The position numbers were made by a program, and so were the translations under genes. The notes under the pieces were generated by a model, which ran no database searches, was not told where the DNA came from, and saw nothing but the letters and a program-made list of their open reading frames with translations. A DNA stretch of 64,000 bases. It comes from Kryptolebias marmoratus (Eukaryota > Chordata > Actinopteri > Cyprinodontiformes > Rivulidae). How positions within the stretch are numbered: the first letter of the stretch is position 1; every line of letters starts with the position of its first letter. The DNA lies in assembly GCF_001649575.2 (NCBI RefSeq), contig NC_051440.1:17882977-17946976 (forward strand), read 5' to 3'. Below, piece after piece: positions 1 to 33,490 of the stretch.

Positions 1-89
1 AGACTGTCATTTACTGAAGATGGAAAGACTACCATCTGACATCCAGTCACCCACAGTCCATGACTGTTTATCTTTAGCCCACTGTCACC

Positions 90-440
90 TTGTCCTCTTC
101 TTGTCCTCTTCTCTTGACTTTTCTGTCCTTAAATCCGATTCAACCAGAATTTGTCGTAGGTCAGACATGGTGGTCGTGTCTCTCTGGAACAAACGACGAG
201 TCCAAGCTGACCCAACAGGTGTTAAGCGGGGTCGAGGTCAGGACTGCAGGCAGGTTGTTCCGTTTCCGTCCAAAATTCTGGCGGTAGTCTCTGATAATCC
301 CCGCTCCGTGGGGGATGAGGGTCGTCTCCTTGGAGGGTAGAGTTTGGTCCCAGACTATGGAGATCTGTGGTTGTTCATTGGCATCTGGGGTACAAAAATG
401 ATAAGCACAAGTGCATTTTCCTAAAAAGAGTGGCACCATT
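90..440 (-). mobile_element. Decayed Tc1-like transposase fragment
   Basis: On the minus strand a conceptual translation gives an asparagine-leucine-proline-alanine stretch, then a 'TPLNTCW' segment and an arginine-rich tail. This resembles the 'PA-x-SPDLNP-x-EH-x-W' region around the last acidic residue of Tc1-type DDE transposases, followed by the 'TTLTDLRQ' type segment. The frame is interrupted and no terminal inverted repeats are visible in the window. I infer a fossil C-terminal piece of a Tc1/mariner element, common in fish genomes. The edges are approximate and the family is not certain. Confidence 0.45.
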
Positions 441-1690
441 TAAGGGGAAATGAACAGGCTTTCCAATGGCATGAGGTTGATCGCTTCGTTGTTTTTATTA
501 CAACAAAGAAAACTCAAATTTCCTTACTTTTTGTGCTACATTTGGGTAAGTCTAAGAGACGAGTTGGGCAATTAGTGAAGAGTGGAAAACAACAAATATC
601 AAATCAAGTTCACATTTTTTTAATGATTGTACTTTTATCATTTTCCAATATCACAAATGTTAACATAAAAAAAAAATAGGACATTATGGTTAATATGTTG
701 ATTTAATTTCATTTTCCAATCAGCTTTCAGTGTAGATCAGTCTCTCCTTAAACTGTATTTTGTCCATTTCCTCCATATTCCTCCACATAAACTGTCTGTA
801 GTTTTATTATATGTGTCACTTTTTACATCAAATAGATTTCTTCATCAATTTGGATCCATTCTTTTAAAGTTGCTGGGTCTGTCCAGTTCCATTTTCTTAT
901 TTTTGCTTTTTTTACAAGCCACTGTAAAGATTTTAACCAGATATTTTCCTCTCTTTTTTTTCTCTACATAATAATCTGAGAAATTACCCAAACACAACAG
1001 GATCTTGAGGCAAATTATGTTCACTAATCTTTCTTCATTTATTCAATATTCCATTCCAAAAAAAGTTTTATTTTTTGAACATGTCCAGAACCTAACCCTA
1101 ATTGCATCGAAAACACTATTTCAACGGCTTTTTTTTCTTTTGGAAACTTTAATACATGTTGCTCTTCCAAGGAAACACATAACTTTTTGTTACTGTCAAA
1201 AGACGAGTAAACACACTGTAGGTGACAAAATAATGTGTGTTAGGAAGGGCTGGAGCAGTTGGTGAACAGGTTGAGTGGTGTCCACAGCAATGAATGTGTC
1301 AGCAACTAACCTATAATATAAACAGGGATAAAAAAAATCAGTTAAAATGTCTTAAAAACTACAGGAAAAGTATATGAAGTGTATGAAAGCACTCCTAAAA
1401 GCAGTGAGCATGTAGACTTCAAAATCCACCACCAGGGGGCAGTGCTTAACTTAGTGAAAATGATTGGGCAGAATTTTAGGTACAAAAATACATTTAAAAT
1501 CAAATTTTTAAGTAGATGCTGAAGGTTTACACCAGGCCCTCGTGGTGACATAAGGAAATGTATCTCGTTTATTATTATTTCAGGTGTAATTGGACGTGAA
1601 CTCGGTGTTAAAAATACAAGTTTATTGTGTCAACACAGGACTAACAAAATGCAGCTGTTTCAGTGTTTATGTGCCATGATTGTGATGTTG
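441..1690. other. Gene-poor upstream region
   Basis: AT-rich sequence with no coding exon that I can support; the short open frames here have no family resemblance and no good splice sites. The only distinct item is the CTCF-like core at 1429-1444. It forms the 5' flank of wnk1. Confidence 0.6.
1429..1444 (+). promoter_or_regulatory. CTCF-like core motif
   Basis: CCACCAGGGGGCAGTG matches the vertebrate CTCF core consensus closely. It lies about 270 bases upstream of the probable wnk1 promoter. Motif match only; occupancy is unknown, and similar strings also occur inside repeats. Confidence 0.4.
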
Positions 1691-1928
1691 GGTTTTATCT
1701 CGCGCATGCGCACTCCGTCCTTCCTCGGTCAATTTGTAGCAACTTCGTCACTTGCCTGAAAAGGAACTTTATATTTACGAAAAATAATAATGATCACTTA
1801 ACATTTCTGCGTTCGGTGACGGGAATGCCGGACACTGGTACGCGTTTAATGCACGCAGGTTCAGATTTAAGTAAGAAAGGACGGTCTGAAGACGGATTTG
1901 ACGACACGGACTCTGACTTGGCGTTAAG
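1690..1928 (+). promoter_or_regulatory. wnk1: Probable wnk1 promoter and 5'UTR exon
   Basis: A perfect NRF1-type palindrome, CGCGCATGCGCA, sits at 1701-1712 in a locally CpG-rich stretch without a TATA box, typical of a housekeeping promoter. A strong donor (AAG then GTAAGC) closes an exon at 1928. The next good acceptor in the same direction is at 4214, which opens the exon holding the wnk1 start codon, so I infer this is a separate 5'UTR exon. It contains an ATG at 1825 opening 34 codons before the donor; after splicing to 4215 the frame stops within about 40 codons and never enters the wnk1 frame, so it would act as an upstream ORF. A first exon of an unrecognised gene cannot be excluded. 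Confidence 0.45.
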
Positions 1929-2859
1929 GTAAGCAGGTTCCGCACCCCGAACACCGGCCTGGCCTCCTTTTTTTGAGGAGCTTACGTCGCTAATGTTTTA
2001 TTACCGACGAAACAGACTTTAGCTTGACAATATCGCGAATAAACGCGCTCTCCGAGCATCGTTTCTCGAGCAGCACCGCCACGAAGCAGCAAATAAATAA
2101 ATGAAGCTTAAAACGTTAAATTGAATGGAGGCTGCTCGGAGGAGGGTCACCCTGTTTTAGGCCATCAGTACGGCAGGCCGTTGTGCCATATAATCTAACC
2201 ACATGCCTCGTTAATTACTTTAAAAAACGTCAATATTAGCTTTGGCAAAAATACAATAAATACAACTATCTATTTCAACATTTAATGTCTGTACTGGATC
2301 AGTGTTACAGCTTGCTACAATTTAGTTTTTCTATGTAAAATAATTAGATATTTAGAAGTGTTATTTTAATCATTTTGAATGTTTAAAAAATCATTCACTT
2401 TATGAGTGTCACCTCCAGATATCCATCCATATGTGCATTCTTCTTATCTCCCGTGAGCATCGTGGATATCCATAACAGAAGTCTTTGCAGGAAAAAAAAT
2501 CACATTTCTGACATCTACAATGCAGCTGTTTCTAGTCGTTATGGTTTTATGTTAAAATTGTACCCTGTTAAGTTCTCATCAGCCTGTTAAAATATAGAGT
2601 TTAGACATCTAAAATCAAAACTATGAAGAGTTATGAGTTCTTAAATGTCAATTCTAGATTAAAAAAGAAAGTATTTCTGAATATTTGGAGCTGAAATTCA
2701 TATGAAATGGAAGAGTAAAGAACGTTTTGTCTTACTTGGGTAAAACATTTAATATATATCTGAAATGCTGCTGTGGATTGAAGAACTGGTTGCCTAAAAG
2801 GTATTAATGACTAAAATGAACTGAATTACGAACGTCTGCTTTGAATAGCCTGTCTCCCT

Positions 2860-3400
2860 ATTATATGACAAGCTGGCTTGCAATACTTTCAGCAAGCCCC
2901 GCCCAGCTAACGTTACTCCGCTGGGTAGCAGTGGCGCTATTTGTCACCGCCTTTCCCAACCGACGTTCACACCGGGCGAACGTATCCGGTGCGGGGTTAA
3001 TCGCTCCGGGATGGAAACTGTACTTCGATACGGTAAAGTTGCGAGACGTTCTTTTATTTATTTATCGTGTACATAATAAAATAAAATAAAATAAATAATT
3101 TGAAATAAAGCAACACCCCGCGTTCACGTTAGCTTTGAGAAATTCTAAGATGGATTTCGACACTCAATAAAAACAAAAAAAGGGACGTGACGCGGAAATT
3201 AGTCATCGTTGGCTTTCGTCTCCCTGTTAAAGGATTAGCCGACGCGAGCTAACTAGCTTCGTGCTAACTAGCTTCATGCTAGCTGCGGTGGTTAGCCTGC
3301 TAACAAAGAGCCGTTGCTCCCCTTCGGTTCGTAATGTTGACTCCATGTTTTCATTTCGGACGGCGGACTGCGATTAAATATAGCCACGTGACTGAAGGTT
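2860..3400 (+). promoter_or_regulatory. CpG-rich patch in wnk1 5'UTR intron
   Basis: This stretch is clearly richer in CpG than its surroundings (for example 2895-3055 and 3185-3400) and contains an E-box (CACGTG) at about 3384. It could be an alternative wnk1 promoter or an intronic regulatory element. I see no conserved coding sequence in it. A short AAATA repeat lies at about 3075-3100. Confidence 0.25.
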
Positions 3401-4214
3401 TGCTCTTTTTTTATTATTATATTAAGCTATTTAAGACGAAACAGTGATATTATTTGAGATGTCTGCAGGCTGCGATTTTTTTTCCGGGGTTAGACAGTGG
3501 CATTATGGTTGCTTGGTCGTGGCTGCAACCATGACAGGGAAAAAAAAATAGATGATTAATATGTAACGACGTTGTTATTGCAGGTTTGCACAACCATAGC
3601 AGAGGTCAGAATGCAAACCTGATCTTATTTTATGCGGAAATACTGAACGCAATAAACGTTTTCCACATGTAGTCCGCGTTTTATGGCTTTAATAGCGATT
3701 GGAACTGTGCTTAATATATTACCTCTACAAAAACAGTGTTGCTTTCTATTTTTAGTGACACCACGAAGTCATTTCAGATCTGCTGAACCTGCTAGACCAG
3801 GGTTTCCATCTAATGTGAAGCACCTAATAGTTGATTTATGAATATTACACTTTTTTTGTAAACACTCCATCAAAAAATGATTGGTGCATTATTAATTAGT
3901 TGCAGATGAGAAGGACCACTTCGATGGGAAATGCATGTACAATTAAATGTGTTATCACAAAATAACTTGTAGTGTTATTACATATATCCACCTGATGTTT
4001 ACTCAAGAAACCGTTCGTGAAGACGTAAATAAATAGTGTTTAACAGCTCTGTGCTTCTGGTTAAACATGAATTTTTTGTACACTGTAAATCCTGTCGGCT
4101 AAAACTTATGCTGGTCACTACAAACTGAGTTGACGGTTTATATAATGTTTGCTACTTTAGAATATACTGAACCATGTCAGGTAATCGTTTGTTTTCTGTT
4201 CTTTTTCATTGCAG

Positions 4215-4656
4215 AAAAAGTGGACCGGAGCACACTCAGGCTGTTCGCCCATCCTGCCTTTGCCCAGCGTGGGCCGATCGGTGCCAATCGCAGGCCGTGC
4301 ATGTTTGTTCCTCACCACTGATTCCTTATGCTTGAAAGAAGCAGGGCCCCGTGTCTTACAGGATGGATGGTGTGAACTTAAAGATACTTCTGTATCGACA
4401 TCAGTGCTCTGCGTTTTGCTGCAGTGTTCGGTCTTTTTCCACTTACAAGAGAACGCCTCCCATCATACACCCCCAGTCGCTGCGCTACATATACAAAGAC
4501 AGTCTTTGAACAGTAAAAAACAGAGTTTATATATACATTTTTTTATTTTTTGAAGCACAGATTGATATTGCTTTTACAAGCTTATGTGACAGACATGGAA
4601 AAATTCTTCTTTTAATTTTTTTTTGGTTACTGTACCCTCTTAGTCCGGGTGGTGGG
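4215..4656 (+). other. wnk1: wnk1 5'UTR part of first coding exon
   Basis: A long pyrimidine tract followed by GCAG at 4211-4214 is a strong acceptor. The exon it opens runs without a donor into the wnk1 start codon at 4657. Several upstream ATGs in other frames lie in this leader, suggesting that initiation at 4657 may be modulated by upstream ORFs. The assignment rests on the splice signal only. Confidence 0.55.
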
Positions 4657-26875
<22,219 letters not shown>

Positions 26876-29525
26876 CCCAGTCCAGGTCCTCCTCCAGGCT
26901 GGGATGAAGAGCCATACAGGGCAGAGAAGTCAGACAGTCATTAATTGAGAACCACAGCCTCTCTTTACGTTTTGCTGGTTAGTTGGCTTTGTATTGTGCT
27001 TCTTTTTTTATTATTATTATTATTTCAACTTTTATCATTGTGTATTATTTCTGGTAAAGAGTTGAGCTGTGTGGTTTGAGCCCTCTCAGGTAGAATTGTC
27101 TGATAATTGGCAGAAGAGTGCAATATGTCCATCCGCAGCACAGACGTCCCACACTTATCCTGTCGTTAGCTGTGGAAACAAGCTGTGACGGGTTGGGGGG
27201 CAGGGGGGGTTGTGCCCTGTACTTGTATTGCACCAAAGGCAGAACCAAAAGCAGCCGAAGGTGTCTTCTGAAAGCAGACGTCGTTGTGTCATTCCATTCG
27301 AAAGGGGAGAAGATAAGGGGGGGGGGGGTTGTGGTTCACGCCCCTTTAACAGATCTGGACTTTAAAAACCAAGCCTGTCGGGTTTGCTCGACGGAACGCC
27401 GACCCGGTTGAGCGGCTCGAGGTCGAAAAGTTAAGTTGTTTCAGCTAGGAGAGAAAGGTAAGCGTGCAGGAAGTGAATCGAGAGCGGGACAGTTAGTTTG
27501 TCCAAGGCCGAGAGGCAAGGCGACGTGTAGCGTTAGGAGAGGAGAGATTTGGAAAGTTAGGCAGAAAGGACCGTAGGGTTGGCAGTATGAATAGATCCCA
27601 GTGTCGAAGTAAAACGCAATAATGGTGAAGTAGATAAACTGTCCCTTTGTAACTGTGGCCTTAATCCCCAAACACATGTAGACATTTGGCTTTGTACATA
27701 GATTTCCTCATTGAGTTATGATTCTGTATTTAACATATTTCTGTCTGTGAGAGTCTGATGTCCTTGTGATTTAAGTTTTTTTGTTTTTTATCATTCAGAT
27801 TTACATATAAGCCAGTGGTTCTGCCACGTGTAAGAGCATTGTCCTGGTGTTGACCACCATTTTTGCAACTGACAAGATGACGCTGCTGAAATTCCCAAAC
27901 TGAGTGTGGACAGGGTGTTAACTTTTGTCTTTTTTTTTGTTTTCCCTCTGAAATCGAAACATAAAACCACTTCACTTTGTGCTCAGCTGTGAGGTATGAA
28001 CTGTGGAGTTTGCTCATCATATCCCACGAAATTAAACTTTTATTATTACTATTATTATTGGGAAAGTATTTAAAACAGATTTCAGTTCGATGGGGAGGTT
28101 CTCCCCACTTTTACGACTCGTGTAGAAAGTCTGCGTGAAGTCACGTCACACGAAATATTTCTACCCATGATTACATTTAACTGTGACCTCTGGCATCGCA
28201 GGTGTCTGGGGTTTTCTTTGTCTGTGGTCTGTTTTTGTAAGCATATATTTAATACGACAGACGATGTTCTTTATGGACCTGTATTCAGCCATCAGATTTT
28301 GATGTTGTCTCACTGTAATTATTATTAAAGGTTGTTAAACAACATGTAGTTAAAGAAATATAAAAAAAGTGCAATTGCAGGGTTGTTATTAATATCCTTC
28401 TCACGACCGCAGGAGTAATCCTGCCATTTATTAAGCTGTCCTATGACTGCCCTGCACCCATTTTTCTATTATTTTTGTTTTTGTATATATGCTAAAGTGA
28501 GGTAAATGCTTTCATAGTTCTCAGTCACTAGAGTTTGCCTGTGGTGACCCACTCGAAATGCACATGCACTCTGCAAACACGAGGAACACTTAGTGCCTTG
28601 CATCCTCACTAATAAGTTCCAGATCCATCTAGTCGTTCCGCTGGACAACCAGAAACCCAAACCGGTACGCTAAGTAAACGCCAGTTCAGAGCATGCAACA
28701 CTGAACCAGACGCCAGGACTGCAGAACAAAGAGCACACCGGGTGACGTGGAAACCCGCTCTCCTCTCTACATTTACCTTCGTGTTGGTCGTGTAATCAGC
28801 TGTGTATTTATACGTTTGGCTCATGGGAACAAAGATTTTGCTGACATTTTGTTTTTTTGTTTTGTGGATTTATTATTAAACAAACTTCATAGACGCACAT
28901 GTTCGAGTAGCGAGTGAGCTGTACAAAGGTTCGGAGGTCAGCCCGCTGACTCAGCTGTTGTCTCACCACCCTCCAGGAGTGCCATGCTACCGTCGTGACT
29001 CTTTTTGCCTGCTTGTAGATCGAATTATCTTCTCTAGAGAAAAAAAAATATGAATTACTGCAATGCAGAATATGCAATGTTTAAAGTTTTACAGGGAGTG
29101 AGGAGTATTGAAAACATTTGCATGCTGATGAGGTGTTGCCATCTTTGTTTTTGATATCAGAATAGGGTGTTTTTTTGTTGTTTTTGCTTTCCTGAGTATT
29201 GAAAGATGTTCAACTCTTTTCTTTTTTTAATATCATAGGCACAACTTCAGCATCAGATTATCAGCAAAGTTCTGCATGCTAGCTTCACCGGTGTTTAACC
29301 TTACGAATGACAACTACCCACTGTACAGCACAAAACCGCAAAAGTTAAGATCCGTACGCTATTCTACAATACCCAGCCGTCTCTGTACATTACTGTTTGA
29401 GGCCACTGACACAGTTACTCTTATTTCTGATCCCTCCTGACTTCCTGTGATTCTGTGTCTGTTTTGTGTATGTTTTTCACATTGTACAAAATGTAAAAAA
29501 CAAATAAAAAATATCAAATACAGGA
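26876..29525 (+). other. wnk1: wnk1 3'UTR
   Basis: About 2.6 kb from the TAG at 26873-26875 to an AATAAA, with no further coding exon. The length is in line with a long WNK1 3'UTR. It contains G-runs at about 27190-27215 and 27319-27330. Earlier ATTAAA-type signals (for example near 28325) could give shorter transcripts. Confidence 0.6.
29503..29508 (+). terminator. wnk1: Poly(A) signal, probable wnk1 end
   Basis: AATAAA preceded by A-rich sequence and followed within 40 bases by a T/G-rich stretch (cttcttgtctcagttctg). It is the last clear plus-strand signal before the convergent rad52 coding end at 29759. Confidence 0.6.
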
Positions 29526-29758
29526 CTTCTTGTCTCAGTTCTGCCATTGAAGGTTTTACTTTTCCCCTCAAACATTATTAGGAATGGAGCAACAAAGTTT
29601 AAAAAAATAAAAAAAGACATTTGAATTATTGCTGCAGCCACAACTTCTTAGTTTTATATTTGTAAAATAAGCATACAGAGCAGCAATATGAACTTAAGTT
29701 CATAAGTCTGTTCAAAATAAATAAACCTGCAGGTGGATTATAGAGAATAAAGTGAGAC

Positions 29759-30276
29759 TCATGGGTCCAGTCGGCGTTTTTTCATGTGCTGTCCTTGTCT
29801 GTACGGACTGAAGGCTTCCCCTGAACATGAAGGACAGAAACAAAATTAAAACTCCGCCGTCAGCTCGCTCTCTCTGCGGCGGATGGCGGAACCTCACCGT
29901 GTCTCCCCGGGTGACGCGCTGCACCGTTCGCTGGGGCCTCCGGAGGTCTGCTGGAGGCCCCCTGAGGGGTCCTGCTGCGCGTCTGCATCTGGTGACTCCC
30001 AGGAGTGCCGGGCCGGATCCCCCTGGGAGGAGGTTCTCCCGCTGGACCGTCCAGATCCTCCATCCCGTCCAGAGAGAAATCCCAGAGCTCAGGATCGTCT
30101 GCGGAGAATCAGAAGTGAGGAAAAACGTCTCACCGACCGAACGTGGCGATTTAACGGCAGCACCTGTTAAATGTGCGTCCCTGCTGCTGACGTTCTGGTG
30201 TTCAGACGTGGCGTTGCTGATTGAGGGAACGCCGTCTTCACCTGAGGAGCAGAAACACAAGAAGGAAAACGAGCCA

Positions 30277-30324
<48 letters not shown>

Positions 30325-33074
30325 AATAAGGTTATTAAAGCTGGAGCTCTCAGATCCTCAAACTAAAATCTAACCCCACTTCCTCTGACCTTTATTATCT
30401 GTTTCACTTCAACATTCTGCTCAATTTGTTTGTAAATGTCCTTTTTTTAAGTCAGCTGTTTTTAATTTTGCGTGCATGCATTTTATTGCAAAGCACCGAT
30501 ATAAATAAACTACTTAATTTATCAAAACTGTCAGCTGCATACGAAAAATTTTTACTTTTCTTTGATAAACACAAAATGGCTGAATACAGTGTAATTAAGC
30601 TTGTTTAAAGTTAATTTAAAAAACAATTGGGACTTCTTTTAAAGCATTTTACTGTTTTCTAATGTGAACAGAATTATTTTGTCATTCTACTGTATTAATG
30701 TCCAATAAAGGTTTTATTCTTCATAAGGGTTAGGTACAAAAACTGGCATAAAACTACATAAAATGTTAATCACAATTCTCTGCATGTCTAAAATGTAATC
30801 TAAGTTTAGAGTTTTCTGTGAAAGTTTTACCTCTGGTGGATCTTCGTCCAGCAGTGACCTCTGACCTCCCCTCAGACGCGACCTGCTCCTGGTTCTGCTG
30901 CAGCTTCCTTGCCTCCATCTCCCTCCTGAACTTCTCCTGAAGCTGCTGCTGTCGCATTTTTCTCAGCTGCTTGGGGTCCGTGTGTGCTTCAGACGCCACG
31001 GGGTCCGCAGGCTCCACGGCGGATCTTGGAGGAGGAGGAGGAGGAGGAGGAAAGCGGGCCGTGAGGGACGCAGGTTTTCTTGGGGCCGACGCGACCTGAG
31101 ACCTGAGAGGCGTCTGAGCGCGTTTACCTGGAGCTGAGGTTCTCGCTCCTCCTGCTGGGAGTGTGGACTTCTGAGCGGCTGGGCGCCCGGGGCTCCGGCG
31201 GCACCCCGGCAGGTCCGGCTGTAGAAACAGGATTTTCATCTCGGGTCAGGCTGCAGAACCGGGCCTTCTCTACAGATGGCTGCCCCTCAGACCGTTTAGT
31301 CTGGGCCGGGTCCAGAGGAGGTGGAGGCTTTGTGTAGCAGAGGCATTAGAAGCATTAGTGGGTTCAGTTCATGACATTTATACAAATATACCATTTAAAT
31401 GTTGCTTCTGACCCGTTTGGGGATCTTGTTGATGGCAAGGAGGTACTCTTTATCCAGTATGCAGTTTCCAAGGGCGTTACCGAAACATCTCCACGTGACA
31501 AAGTCATTTAAAAACATTAGATTTCCTGCAGAAGGCCGAGCAAAGCAACATGAAGCTGTAGACATCCTCACTTCAGCGCTCTCTTCATGCCGTCTGTGAC
31601 CGCTTCCTTCCTCGCCTTTTCCAAAGACAGAGCTTTGGACCTCAGCCCCTCGCTGACTCCGTAGCCCACGTCTTCATGGAACGAGCCGTCCTGGAGGACA
31701 GACACGTGGGGGGAAAACAGCAGAAAATAGAAAAAAATACCCACAATTCATCGTAATGAGACCAGAAATGAACTGACAGACGAGTGTTTCACTGACCTTC
31801 AGCTGCACTTTAATGAAGGCACTGACTCCAACGTAAAACTTCCCGTTGATAAGGTCGACAAAGTCTGAAAATATCCAAACATAGTGAGTCTGACTTGGTG
31901 AGCTGTGTTGTTTTGTTTTAACTGCAAACCCTTTTAACTAAACCCACACTGGGCCTCAATTATAAAAATGATTATCTGTGCACAGTTTAATCTGTTTCCT
32001 TTACTATAATAAACAATAACCTCAGAGGATAAGGCAGTTTTGAGTCGTACCAACGTTCTGCTGGGAGATGGAGTGCGACCAGCCGTTGTACCCAAACATC
32101 TCGTTGGCCAGGGTGACGACCCGGTGACCTTCGATGTAACACACCTGTTTGGATTAAAGTCACAACTGAGATGCTCGGCTTCGAGGGGCAGAGTGCAGCT
32201 CGGGGTGCAAAGCGAAAAAGGAGGAACAAAGACTTGCTTTCTGTCCTCCGCCGGCCATCCTGGTGCTGATGTACTCGGGTCCCAGCCGCTGCTGCAGGGC
32301 TCGCTGCACCGCCTGGTACTCCTCCGCCGTGTAGGTGCGCTGGACAGAACCCGGCCTCCGTTAAGGCACGAACAACAACAGCAAGGGGACAAGACACAAA
32401 ACGAACGCCACCCACAGACAGTGCGGGTTACCTTGTAGGGATCGCCATGCGGGTTCTCCCTGAAAACCAATCCTTGGTTTTAAAGTTACAGTCAGTGAGC
32501 GGTTTTGGCGACTGCGACCTCACCTGTCAGTTCTACAAAAATCTGCACCATTTCTGGCTTATTGTTTAGAGCTTTCTCCATGTGTCACACATTGGGTGTC
32601 TAACCAGCGTGTTCGCAGTTCGACTCTGAACACAGATCTCCAAAAGGAGAGACTTCCCTGATGCTAAGCACAACTAATCCTAAACAAAAAAGCAAAGACA
32701 TCTGTCCTGCAGGGTTGACTTCAGAGAAGAAAACAAACACACCCCTCGCTTCGCAGGGAAAGGGGTAATAAATGCAGACGATATATTTATATGTGATTTG
32801 TTGCAGTCTGCTTCATCGTGCTTTAAAATGCAGGAAATTTGACTAAAACAGGTGAATAACCTGTGTGCACATTAATCTACTTTTCTCCTGCAAGCAGTCT
32901 GACACGTCTCTGAATAAACCAAGAACTTCCTCCATAACTTTAGGACCAAACAGCTGTGACCCGAGTTCATCCTGTTGACCTGAAAGCCACCTGAGGGGAT
33001 GAGTTCGTCTGAGAGCCACTCACCTGTCCGAAACACCTGGACGGTGAGGGGACGCTCCTCTCCTCGCTGCTCAT
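29759..33074 (-). CDS. rad52: DNA repair protein RAD52 (strand annealing)
   Basis: RAD52 forms rings that anneal RPA-coated single strands in recombination and single-strand annealing. Coding exons 5' to 3' on the minus strand: 33074-33024, 32339-32238, 32144-32051, 31864-31797, 31690-31572, 31488-31413, 31327-31128, 31024-30831, 30241-30164, 30098-29898, 29820-29759. Phases agree, giving 414 codons (human 418). The N-terminal annealing domain (about 18-175) is strongly conserved: 'YTAEEYQ' at 20-26, '[18 protein letters not shown]' at 42-59 with R44 matching human DNA-binding R55, then '[10 protein letters not shown]' and '[15 protein letters not shown]'. The '[17 protein letters not shown]' segment fits the RAD51/RPA-binding middle, and the C-terminus ends in an 'MKKRRLDP' basic tail like human. 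The start ATG follows an in-frame TGA two codons upstream. The second coding exon ends at a GC rather than GT donor (32237-32236). Confidence 0.92.
30280..30321. repeat. (TA)n microsatellite
   Basis: About 20 uninterrupted TA units in the rad52 intron between the exons ending at 30831 and beginning at 30241. Likely length-polymorphic. Confidence 0.95.
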
Positions 33075-33087
33075 GACTCAAGTGGTC

Positions 33088-33490
33088 CTAAAAGCACACA
33101 GACGACATACAATATGACACAACCCCTGCAAATCCATGGAATCACCGTAAAAGGAACTTAAGGCTAAAATAAACCCTAAAAAATTACTCTTCTAAGAAGT
33201 TACAGAGTTATTTCAACACATAGGAAGGTAAAACTGGCTTCACTCTTCCCTAATGTTGCTTTAACCAGGCCTGGATTCCGCTATTAGATAAAGGGAAACA
33301 CGTAAAATTCAAACCCACCACTTTAAAATTGTCAAAAATAATATTTAAGCTAAAAAAAAGAGCCAGGATATTTGGTAAATTTTCCCCCAACGAGACGAGC
33401 ATTAGAACTTCCCGCTCGGACTACCGGAGGAGGAGGAGCCTCTTTCTGCTGCCTTCACTGACGACGGAAAACAAACAATCTACCCAACAG
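33088..33490 (-). promoter_or_regulatory. rad52: Probable rad52 promoter and 5' leader
   Basis: Upstream of the start codon there is an acceptor (TTTTAG, minus strand, at 33090-33088), implying that the coding exon runs from 33087 and that a noncoding first exon lies further right. At 33370-33480 the sequence becomes richer in CpG and GGA, with a GCGGGAAGTT string on the minus strand resembling E2F/ETS sites. I could not fix the first donor or the start site. Confidence 0.35.

Noticed and set aside
29712..30323. 203-codon minus-strand frame read through as one exon
   Set aside because: It passes through two introns with good splice sites; only the spliced frame restores the RAD52 C-terminus.
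29827..30366. 179-codon plus-strand open frame
   Set aside because: Lies antisense over the last rad52 exons and runs into the TA microsatellite; the rad52 frame explains the coding signal.
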